This document shows, in pieces, positions 24,072 to 34,384 of a stretch of DNA of 64,000 nt (position 1 is the stretch's first letter; the number at the start of each line of letters is the position of its first letter). Made by a program: the position numbers and the translations under genes. The notes under the pieces were generated by a model. That model was not told the DNA's origin and searched no databases. It saw only the letters and a list, made by a program, of their open reading frames with translations. Source of the DNA: Plantago major. Taxonomy: Eukaryota; Streptophyta; Magnoliopsida; Lamiales; Plantaginaceae. The stretch covers positions 21,208,765-21,272,764 of the forward strand of contig CM048840.1 in assembly GCA_026545765.1 (NCBI GenBank), read 5' to 3'.

Positions 24072-24899
24072 ATTAAAACCATTTGTGAGATAAATAGCTT
24101 TGGGGATTCTACTTTGTCTTACACTAGCGTAACTTGGTTTTTATATCAATATATGTTCTTTTGGGGGGAAAAACCATTTGTGAGATGAACTAATGGTCAC
24201 TAGGAAGAAACCCACCATCTCGCAAATATAACACACATGCATGTCATCATCATATAATGGAAATGTGCCACTTTGAAAAGCATAGTGGATCTTCAAAAGT
24301 TCCAAACACTTTAAAATAAGATGGAATAGTATTGATTCTCACCTAAAATAAATAAGATGGAATAGTATTGATTCTTAACTTTTGAATCGCACCATTTAGT
24401 CAGGTGATCACTCACCTAATGAAATTTAATTTAATTTTATCAAAATAAGGTGAAAAATTAATATATTGGTGAATGTAAATTAGATTACTTACTTAAAATC
24501 TACATAGTAATTCGAAAAACTATTCTATATAGATCAACTACCAATCAATTTATTAGCTATTATTCACCAGCAACTCCTATTACCAAATATACACTACAAG
24601 AGTGTTTGAATGGTTTTAAAGTTAAAAAGTAGTTGTTATGCATCAAACTTATAACGAGATATATAGTTGTAGCGTAGCCTCATAATGAGGCATAAAATAG
24701 TTGTGTAATGAATCGATCCCTTTGGCTGAAATATTGAATGTAAGATCCAAGGTTCAGTCTTCTTTATACAATTGCAGGCTATAATTTGGCATAGTAATAT
24801 GAATAATATGACCTATTGCTATTTCTTTAAGTTCTGGAAACAGAATTGTATATGAAAGAAACAAAAAAATTGGTACAATGTGAAAGAACAAGTAAATCA
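24072..24899. other. Intergenic DNA with short direct duplications
   Basis: A short phrase AAACCATTTGTGAGAT occurs at about 24077 and again near 24173. A roughly 34-bp unit containing AAGATGGAATAGTATTGATT is repeated in tandem at about 24316-24380. Otherwise AT-rich. The right part is presumably the 3' untranslated region of the glycosyltransferase gene. Confidence 0.6.
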
Positions 24900-27800
24900 T
24901 TAGAATCTTGCACAATGTGAAGGTAGACCTGTCTCATGATTGACCATCACTGTTTCTGTTGGATTGCATTCAAGCACATCCTGCTTCAACTTTGCACCAG
25001 CAGCCTTCAACCCTTTCAATGACAGAGCCTGATTAAACAGGTTCAACGACGGTAACTTTGAAGCCGGAGGCATTTTCCCGTTAGGCAACAGCGTCTTGAA
25101 GTCTTGTTGCAGCAATGGCACCTCAAAATCGCTCTTGTCATGCTGCACGACGTTATCCTTCGCGCTGATATGAGCTCCGGGCTCCATATGGTTCGTGGAG
25201 AAGCTTGCTTGTTTCGGGAAGTTGGGATAAAGACTAACATATCCTCTGAGGTACATCATGTCGATTAGAAACTTCTTCCAGGATGCCTGCCAACCGTTGG
25301 TTCTTGATTTTGGAATTTGGACAGGATTTTGTTTAGGTTCCTCGGTGAATCTCATGTTCATGTAGACGTAAAACTCCCTCCAGTGCTTCGGGAAGAAAAC
25401 TGCACCCCAGCTACAGGGTAGTTGGTGGAGATACGGTGTGTTTGGATGGATGCGGCTGAAGAACTGAGTTGCGTTCCATCTAGGTCGTTCCTTCACAACT
25501 TCAACCAAACGCGGTGTGTAGAGAGATATTGATGAGAGCTCCGGGAGTGATACTTGTGGATCGTAGTGGTAAGACAATAGAGCGTATTTGATCCACAGAT
25601 AGTAGTAAGGAGAGACTTCAATGTCATCTTCGAGTAAAAGGCCAAAATCGTCATCTGATGTAGGGTACCAGCTCTCACTGACAGCTCGTATAAGTCCTCC
25701 TTGGATGATTCTTCTGCGAAGAACTTTAGGCCCGTGAGGCCAGTCGAAGGAGTTGACTAGCTTCAGAGTTGCCTCGTCGACTTTGCTGTCCATGTTGAAG
25801 GTGACTGCAATCTCATCTCCTAGATAATAGGCATTGGCAAGAGACTTCAAAAGCCTGGCCAGCGAATGCGGTCGATTCTGTGTTATGATGCTCACTGTAA
25901 GCCTCATTCTGTTCCAATCTGCAGATAGCAAACTGAGTGAGTATTTTGAAAGAGCTTATGCTTATTATTATGCAGTATAAAAGGCCAACTAGAAGTAGAT
26001 AAAGGTGAATTATGTGAGTGCTTACAAGTAGTATTGATAAGCAGAACAAGTTTGATAAGAACAATTTTCAGACACAGATCATATCATAGACACATTGGTT
26101 ATCAGCTTTCAAACTATATATTATGCTTCAGAACACTCGTTCCATAGAAGTATTGAAACTAAAGAATCTTAAGCAGCAGAGATATTTAAAGAATTTCGCT
26201 TACTAGGCAATGCTGTTGCACGAAGATCGGCCATCCAAAGAGCCTTTGGGACCGAAGATCTTGGCAGAAGCACCAACGCTGTTCCATTTGTGTGATTCTC
26301 TAAAGCCATCTTCAGAGCTTTTTTCACATGTGGGTCGATATCAGCAACCGTGATCACAACACTCGGGTTGTGAATCTTGATCAACCCTTTAATGCTAGCA
26401 TACACTACTTGCAAAACTGGAACCTCCGAGTTTGAAGCTCCTGATAGAGCACCGACCCCCAAATCGAAAATCTTGAACCTTCTTTCTCTGCACACAGCTT
26501 TAGGCCACTTCAGTGCTACAGCAGCATCTTCGCACGGACAGAAGTTGCCTCCCGAGACAACAATGTACGCCTTCTTGGCAACCGTAGTTCTGAACTTTTC
26601 CAGAAGAGGGGCAAGTGCTTTAACTTCTTCCACAGAGTGCGCATAAAACAGTGCGTCAATCTTTTGAGGATACATGGCTGCCCACTGCGTTACGTAACCT
26701 GTGGAAAGAGCTTTCCACCACTGATCATCTCTAACTTGGACAATGTTTTTGAAAATTACAGTTGTTTCAGACACATAGGCAAGCCTATGTTCACTGTCTC
26801 CCCAGGTTTCCTTGTCTTTTGGATTAACCGGTAACACAAATGAACCGGCATTTCTGTACTTCTGAAGCTGATAGCTGCAGTTTTTTATAGACATGTAAAT
26901 TAGCACAAATTTATCAACAGGGAAACAAAAGAGAAAAACACAAGTGAATGATGAACTTACCTCAAGTGCAAGTCTTCTCCTGTCATAAAAGTGAATGGCG
27001 TCTCAATAAATAGCGTCTTGACTAGCTCGGCAGAAAGAAACCACGAACTGGACAGGAAATCAACCTGAACAACTCTGTCCATCGTGATATCATAAGCAGG
27101 ATCAGGCAAGTAAAGGCCAGCCTCCTTCGAACGGAACTTTCTGTAACTCGGGAAAGTGAAATCCTTTTGTCTAAACGGCAAAATCCTCCCAATACTACCA
27201 AGAACAGAGTTCTTGTACTTGTCAGTTCCTGCTACATGAGACAAAATCTGCAGCATCTTTCTTCCAGGGATCATATCGTCGTCAAGTATGTACACTAGAT
27301 CAGATTCTGTCTGCAAAGCCATTTGGAACCTTCCATAGTACTTAAAATCATAGCTTGAGCTAATGAAACTTATTCTTGAATGGTTGTAACTATCCACAAT
27401 TCTCTTCAAAGATTGCTCATTTGGACTTCCGAATGAAAGTACCCAAACATGATGGAATGGAAGCGTCTGGTGAAGTAAAGAATCAAGCTGCGCGCATAGT
27501 GTCTTTCGCTTGAAATGGTTTAAAATCACTGTAACCTTGGGAACTTTGTCCGGTGCAAGCATATCCCACTTGGATTTCATAGCCATTAACTCGTTAAGCG
27601 TTTCAATTCCAACTGTTTTCCTCTGAAAATCGAGCACTTCCTGATAAAGTTCCCGTTTCAACTTGATCATCACAGCATCATTAGACTTTTTCTGCACAAA
27701 ATCTATCTTCTCTTGCTCACAAACTTCCCCTGGAGTCTTAGGGGCCCGGATTTCAGACACAGCAAGGGAACTCGGTTCTTGGTAATGGTTCACAACGTGT

Positions 27801-28063
27801 GGGGAGGTCACTATGTACTGTTTCCATTGGGTTGCAATGCGCGTAGCCCATGCAAAATCAGGCTTGGCTCTCAGATCAACCGATGGACTCATGTAATACA
27901 ATAGGAACGTTGCGTAAACTGCAAATAGGAACTGTAAGCATGTTAAAACGGTGACCCACCGAGATGAACCACCCTTCTGCACTCTCAACTTGCCCTTTCC
28001 ACCTCCAATGTAATCACCTAACATCCCTTCCAAGTAATCGCCACTCCGCGTGCTTGGGGCCAT
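24900..28063 (-). CDS. Two-module glycosyltransferase-like type II membrane protein
   Basis: Predicted Golgi membrane protein of about 930 residues from three exons: 28063-26961, 26874-26204 and 25918-24900. Phases fit exactly (AG|C and A|AT codons) and the stop is at 24902-24900. A short cytosolic N-terminus is followed by one signal-anchor segment (about residues 36-58), then a stem. Module 1 (about 176-370) starts KVTVILNHFKR and has the acidic YILDDDM (D261-D263), typical of GT-A nucleotide-sugar binding. Exon 2 encodes a Rossmann-like middle domain with GGNFCPC. Module 2 (about 597 onward) starts RLTVSIITQNRP and has LLLEDDIE (688-690). This resembles plant 'transferring glycosyl group' proteins of unknown acceptor. 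Retention of intron 2 would end translation at a stop at 26171-26169, about a dozen residues after exon 2, and drop module 2. Enzymatic function is inference. Confidence 0.88.
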
Positions 28064-29273
28064 CCAACAAACGATTCGCCACCTGCATTACAAATGTCAC
28101 AAACTTAAGCCAACTATCATAAACTAAAAACAAGAAACCGTACAGAAAGTCTGTGATAAACATTACCAAGCCTTGATCAGAATGTGCAAACAAACACTAT
28201 TTCAGACGATTTTTCGTAGAATCAAAAGGACTGATTTTTCACACAACCAACTTGTGCTTTGATCACTTGATCTTATTGATAATTTCTTAGTAATGGGCTA
28301 ATTGCATACTGTTCACATATATAGCATTACAAGGTCATACAGAGAAGTGTGTGAAAAGTGATAAATTGTGGTGAAAGACTCCATGGAAAATGCAGTAAAC
28401 GTCACATGGAGTTAGCTTCAATTTAAATCTTTGATTATACTATTAGATTTCAACGAGTTACCTACACTTCTTTACATACAAACTCTCATTTTCTTACCAT
28501 TTAAAGTCACCAAATTGCCTAGAAAAGTGGCCAACTCTGCATTTTTTTGCATATTCATAATCAAATTTGTTGCATATTGTGTAAATTAATTGTATGTTAT
28601 GCATGGAGATTTCATAAGCTTCATGAAATTATACTGAGCTCTGAACCATTTTGGTCATGTACCTTATGGACCAATTATAACCTTTACTTTACAACTATTT
28701 TCAGAAAAAGAAAAAAAAAAACCTCACTTTATAACTTGTGAGCTTTAAACATGCAAGAATTTTTCCAATTTAAAGTCAAAATGTTTTTTTTCCCCATATA
28801 CACTGAACTCCAGGACAGAAAAAAAGAAAAGAAAAATGGGTAATTATATTTATTGATTTACTGATTTAGTTTTAGTATATTTAATTTTGGTTGAAACTAA
28901 AGCCTAGAGACTACTTAAAGTTGTATGAAATCTCATGATTTGTAATAGTCAAATGTTTCTCTTCAAAACAACTCAAAGCATCGATCATAAACTCTTTTTG
29001 GGAATTACAAATATGTCAAAGATTCTTAGAAAAAAGGGATGATTAAAAAACTCAATGAACATGCAATGCAGCTTAAAAATGTAGATAAAAAACAAAAGAT
29101 CACACTTTAAGAAACTTATAAATTATAATCACGTACCGATCGAGTTGTAAACCTTTTCTTGCTGAGCACATTAAGCTCTGGAAATCCTTAGAACATGCAG
29201 CTGATGGAGTACATAATTAGGCACAAGTAAAAGGATTATATATAGTACTATATACCTTGGTATTTTAAAAGTC

Positions 29274-29459
29274 TCATAAGGAGTTTTTTTTTCTTCGAAT
29301 TTTTACCGTTAATTACTTGTAAATTATACGTAAAAAGTATATAACAAAGTTATATTAGTAAATATACTTAATTTATTTTAATAATATAATTTTATTATAT
29401 TTTTTTGTCATATAGTTTGAACGTAATTTACGGTCAAAGTTCAAAAAAATACGGAGTGA
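29274..29459. mobile_element. Possible degraded Stowaway-like MITE
   Basis: An AT-rich block whose right end, read on the other strand, begins CTCACTCCGTATTTTTTTGA. This resembles plant Stowaway ends and shares the GGTCAAAGTTCAA word found near MITE ends. The left end (CTCATAAGGAG) is a poor match and TA duplication is not clear. Confidence 0.3.
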
Positions 29460-30560
29460 GTATGAATGAATGGAAATTTGAGTAACAAGAAACATGTGTA
29501 GGACGACAACTGATCATGGTTCCCAATGGTTGACTTTTGGAATCTAGGGGTTACTAGCTAGCTAGCCACAGGTGTTTTGCAATGTGGGGCAATGTGGATT
29601 GAGTTTGTAGCAATCTTTAAATTTTTGTTCATTCATCATGGGTTTTTGCCAAACTGTTACATTATTATTTGAATGCATATATGTAACACTTTATTTGAAT
29701 GTGTGTGTGTAACGAACCGAGACTAGTACTTCATCAATATCACATAATTTGGATGATATGTTGCCCTACAAATCAATAAATATGCTTAATCATACATTTT
29801 TCCTGCGTGTGTGCGCACCAGAGAACTTCTCAGCGGATCACACATCCCATTGGAGAATAAACATATGTTGAATCTTTTAAATGGTATGTAATTCTATTAT
29901 GGTATAAGGACAGATTCAAATTGATGATTGGTGCACCAGTTGCTGATAATTTTGTCTTGCCAAGAGATGGTTGTTATGATTCCACTTGTAGAATCGACTA
30001 GCTAATCACATACTTCACTGTGATAGGTGGGTTAGAATATATCACATCGATAGTATGTTGTTCCATTAGCATGTCCTTTTAATTGGATGATAGTTTAATT
30101 TGTCATGGTATCAGAGCTTTTGACTCATACCCAATCATAATATGATTCACCATCCCATATTAAATTTAATTTCCACTCAAATAGATTCCCCAAAGAAGTT
30201 GAAATATCTCAAAAGAAAAAAGGGAAGGATAAAAAAGTTGAAACATCACATGCTAAAATTGTTTCATAGCAAGGAAACTTAATATTGTGCACTTAGAAAA
30301 TAAATGTGAATTGTATTGGCATCTTCCTTTAACACTTTGGGCACTAGAGTAGTTTTGTGAACATACATTTAGTACTATATATATTAAATTTGTCACGAGG
30401 AATACATCTACGATCTAGAACATATTCTCCTTGGCAGATAGAAATTTTACCACATTAATCAACTGATCTGTTATCTATACTATTATCCTAATCAAAGACA
30501 ACTAGGTAGTTATTAATATCAAAAGAGAAGTTACATTGAAAAGAAAGAAAATATTAAAAC

Positions 30561-30722
30561 GGAGAGGGAGGGAGGGAGAGAGAGAGAAATCGTTAACCGT
30601 TCATGTCAATCAAGAATTTTATTTTATAAATTAGCTAAATTTCAATTAATTATGGAGGGGGAGAGAGGGAGGGAGGGAGGGAGGGAGGGAGAGAGAGATA
30701 ACCGTTCATGTCAATCCAAGAA
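30561..30722. repeat. Duplicated GGGA/GA-rich tract
   Basis: Two blocks, each a GGGA-repeat run followed by GA repeats and then AACCGTTCATGTCAATC, lie about 105 bp apart (30561-30614 and 30657-30722). A local duplication with microsatellite expansion in the second block. Confidence 0.8.
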
Positions 30723-30870
30723 GGTAAATTACAATTAATTTTATGTTAGTTTTTAAAATGTTAAAGTAGCTACGGTACGGTTTAAAATTTAGACGCGAGA
30801 ACCGTGTGTCATGAACACTAGTATTTTCCAAACAAAATGCAATACCTACATCCGAGACTCCGAGCATATA

Positions 30871-32176
30871 AATGTGGATTAACACGAAGATCTCGGACCA
30901 GCTGAAGGCAGATTACTTTAATGAGTTGCGGGTAAGTTTAAATTTGACATTGCTTTATTTGTTGTTTTAATCATTGTTTTAATGTGAGTGGTATGTTAGC
31001 CACTGAACTTGAGTGATATATTAGTCACCATTGTGTTAGTAAATTTTAGGACAATGTGAGTAATATGTTAGCCACTATATGTGAGTGGTATGTTAGCCGC
31101 TGAACTTGGGTGATATGTTAGTCACCATTGAATCTGTTGTGTTATCTTATTAAACTTTTGTCTTTATTTACGTTATGTAATTTGGATATTGTGTGGAATT
31201 GGAAATGTAGAAAGACTTCTTCATTCCCAATGCCTTGATTCCCCGGATATGGCCTGTCTTTGAGACGTTGGTGTCAGATTTGTATAGGAAGATAATTAGC
31301 GATGCTAAAAGAAAATGCAAGATGCCACAATGGATGGGAGAGGCTGAGTGGGAGCATTGGTTGGAGTACTGGAGAAGGAAGGAGGTCCAGCAGGCTGCGG
31401 ACCAGAACAGAGAGAACTGGCTTTTTGAGCCGTCTGATGGTACCGGGATGGCCAGGCACCACTATGGGTTGCGATATGTTGCTACGGATCGCCGTAAACC
31501 GGTAAGTGTACATCTTATTTGTCAGTTTATTCATACATGTGTTTTGTGTATTAGCTAAATGTTTGCATATAAATGTTCTTCAGGCGGAGGCTGGGGAGGA
31601 GAAGAGCGCGCTGGCGCACTTTAAAAGAGCCAAGCTGAAGGACGACATATGGGTGGACAGACGGTCCGAGGCTATTGCGGTACGTTTCTTTTGTCAAAGT
31701 TCATATTTGTGTAGCACAAGTTATTTTGAAAACTGTAACTCATATGCACTTTACGATTTCAGGCTGAGGTGGAGGTGAAGATCGCCGATGCCGGTCGGAT
31801 GCTAACAGTTGTAGAAGAAAACAACATCTTCTTAGCCGTCAACCCAATGGGCGACAAGGGTCGAGTATATGGATTGGGGAGTTACGGCCCTCCACTGGCT
31901 AGTCCTAGCCACTCAGCATCCCAGCAAACCAGAGCATCAATTTTCACACAGGAGCAGGTCTCGGAGTTGGTGCAGGCACAGGTGCGGATGGAGGTCGATC
32001 CTTTGCAAGAGCAGCTAGCTAAACAACAGGTGGAACTAGCTAAACAACACGAGGAATACCAGCAGTAGCTAGCTAGACAACGGGAGGAATATCGGAGTCT
32101 TCAGCTGCGGATGGAGGCTTTCATGGCCATGTACCCACCCACGTACCCACCGCCCCCGCCCCCGCCCCAAGATTGA
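30871..32176 (+). pseudogene. CACTA (En/Spm)-type transposon gene, C-terminal part, broken
   Basis: A multi-exon, GC-richer reading frame resembling the 'plant transposase (Ptta/En/Spm)' family. Possible exons: about 30871-30929 (donor GTAAGT), 31211-31501, 31584-31679 and 31763-32176, with clean acceptors ATGTAG, TTCTTCAG and GATTTCAG. Seen: MPQWMGEAEWEHWLEYW, a region rich in Gln ending in LAKQQ-type heptads, and a proline-rich end. An in-frame TAG at 32066-32068 interrupts the Gln-rich heptads, after which the same frame runs to a TGA at 32174-32176, so the gene is probably dead. The N-terminal part of the transposon gene and the left inverted repeat were not found, so this is a truncated element. 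Confidence 0.75.
30985..31130 (+). repeat. Minisatellite in a CACTA intron
   Basis: Imperfect tandem copies of a unit with GTGAGTGGTATGTTAGCCAC and GTGATATGTTAGTCACCATT in the first intron of the CACTA gene. Two to three copies, diverged by a few bases. Confidence 0.75.
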
Positions 32177-32618
32177 TGCATTTGGACTTGTGTTTTTCTG
32201 ACTTCTTATTTTAACTTATGTACGGATATTTAATTTAATTACGGATAATTTGTATTCGTCGAATGCTTTCTATTAATTAATACAATTTCATTATTCTGGA
32301 TTTATTATCGTAGATTATATTTGTGAAACGGATGAAATATAAAAATAGGCATCAAAATTTTAAGAAAATATTTAAATAATCTGCAAATTTAGAGACTGAT
32401 AAATTATATGTCTCTAAATCTGGATTTAATTTATATTTAAAAAAAAATTCTGTCGCTAAATAGCGACAGATAATTATCCGTCACAAAAATTCACAGAATT
32501 ATGTAATTAAAATTAAAGCAAAATCACCTTATTAGAGACGGATAAGTATCAGCATCTAAAAGGTCAACGGATCTATCCGTTACTAAATCCGTTAATTTAT
32601 CCGTTACTAAACTGTTTC
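32177..32618 (+). mobile_element. CACTA subterminal region, left of the Element A insertion
   Basis: Carries short subterminal repeats built on CCGTTACTAAA, CGGATAATTATCCG and AGCGACAG, typical for En/Spm-type ends. The sequence stops exactly at the Element A 5' LTR and resumes at 48616 after the 3' LTR. The GTTTC duplication (32614-32618 and 48616-48620) proves that A inserted here. Confidence 0.85.
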
Positions 32619-34266
32619 TGTTAGGAATATCTGTTTAGATTTTGATCAGCAACCTAATGACTTATCTTAGCTCAGAAAGGTGATTAGTACTCTTAGTTCA
32701 CTTGAACACTGTAAAAGAAGAAACTCACTGAGTATGATAGTCTAGCAAAACTTGTATAGGATGTTAGGTCTCGAAATGTAATTTTTATTTTCTGAAGAAG
32801 ACCAAAAAGAAGGCATCCAGCAGGAAAAGATCAACAGATTTAAAGATTTGAAGACTGCACAAGATTGCTGAAGACAAGGGTATTCCAAAAACCTATGTCC
32901 AGATATCTTGGAGAAATAAGTGTTTTGAAACACACGAGTTGCAAAAGATAACTGAGAATAAAAGGTTTCTGAGACAAGGAAAGTGCCCACATATATCTAC
33001 ACTCAGATACCTTGGACATAAAATATGCTTCTGAAAAAGAAACATATTATAACAAGTTGTTTAAACAAGTGGTATCTGAAGCTATGATGATCTCTGGAAA
33101 AGAACATGCAAAGTTTCAGAAAACTTTGATTGTATAAAGATCTCTGATACCATGCATAGTTCTGTTGGCACTACAGGACAAAATATAGTACAGTGCATTA
33201 AATGCGCAGACAGAAATGTCTGAACAAAAACGGTAGCTTCTGAAGAAGAAGACAAACATGCTACAGTACTATATTCAGATATCAATAGTTTGAATTTGAT
33301 TTAAGCCTAACGGATACTATTCAAACGGCACTCAAATTCATCTATAAATATCAACACTTAGACTGCTTGAGAACACACACCTTAGAACACACTGAACTTA
33401 CATTGAATACTCACACAAGCGCTCTCAAGCAAACTACTTACTTTCAAGCTTTCTGTTGCGACCAAAGCTCTTGATTCTAAGTAGCACAAAAGTTCTAAGT
33501 GTCCTGATCCTTAACGAGCATTGTTATCTGTGAAAGAGTTGAACTAAGATTTCATATCTAAGTTTCATTCTCTTGAACACTTACCATAGACTTGGGTCAG
33601 TAGAGAACAAGATACCATACATTGAAAAGTGTATTAAGTATACTTGATTCACAGAGCTATCTGAATAACTGAACAAGTTATTAAAGAAGCTCACCTGACA
33701 AACAAACCTAAAACCAACACCATATACGGCGTGGAGTACATGAAGTACTTAGTTTGGGAAACTAAGGAATAACTCCAAGGTTGCTGAGCAAAGGAAGTAC
33801 TTAGCTTGGGAAGCTAAGGAATAGCTCAAAAAGGTTTCTGAGTACATGAAGTACTTGGCTGTGAAAGCAGGGGAATAACTCAGGGGGAACACTTGGTTGG
33901 GAACCTAGTGCATTTAGGAATCAAGAAAAGATATCTGTAAGGTTACCTCATTTATCTTAGTGGATTCTAGGTCTGAGAAAGACCGAAGTGGATTAGTTGA
34001 AGGATTACGCCACCTTCAGATACCACTATAAAAAGACTTGTGTTATTTACTTTCTGCAGTTTATTACTTGTTTTACTTGCATTGCAAAGTACTTACACTT
34101 ATCTTGCTGAACACGTGCACTTATCTTAGAAGTCTTCCGCTCTCTGAAATTAAGTATCAGATATCTTCACAGATATCTGAGAAACTGTGTTTATCGACAA
34201 AAGTTTTTAAAAAGACTATTCACCCCCCCCCCCCAGTCTTTTACTTTGCCGTTATCTGGACCAACA
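32619..34266 (+). repeat. 5' LTR of Element A
   Basis: 1648 bp. Inside, three imperfect copies of a roughly 55-bp unit (about 33736-33890) contain GAAGTACTTAG and CTAAGGAATAACTC. Element B has two such copies. A C12 tract lies at 34223-34234, against C21 in the 3' LTR. A candidate TATA box (CTATAAATATCAA) is at about 33343. Confidence 0.95.
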
Positions 34267-34268
34267 AG

Positions 34269-34280
34269 TGGTATCAGAGT
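34269..34280 (+). other. Primer-binding site of Element A
   Basis: TGGTATCAGAGT two bases after the 5' LTR, complementary to the 3' end of initiator methionine tRNA, the usual primer of plant copia elements. Confidence 0.9.
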
Positions 34281-34384
34281 GGGAGGTTCCCAAGCCTTCT
34301 GCACTGAACCTAGATCCCAGATAAGTGCCCACTAACTGCTTTTCACCTACACTTGATTCGTTTGTTTAGTGTGTTTGCTGCAGG

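Larger units (their letters stand above)
28064..30870. other. Upstream region of the glycosyltransferase gene and intergenic DNA
   Basis: A splice acceptor (TAATGCAG) ends at about 28083, 20 bases before the start codon, so a 5' leader intron is likely; its donor is not certain. The rest is AT-rich promoter and spacer sequence. Short open frames such as 28547-28741 have no features of a gene. Confidence 0.5.

Noticed and set aside
24589..24605. CACTACAAGAGTG as a CACTA left end
   Set aside because: Only the first nine bases fit, no subterminal repeats follow, and a host gene lies between it and the CACTA remnant.
26377..26834. Plus-strand open frames over the glycosyltransferase gene
   Set aside because: Shadows of exon 2, which is clearly coding on the minus strand.
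33082..33285. Identical 67-codon minus-strand frame in both A LTRs (also 47425-47628)
   Set aside because: It is present twice only because LTRs are duplicates; no domain and not conserved in B.
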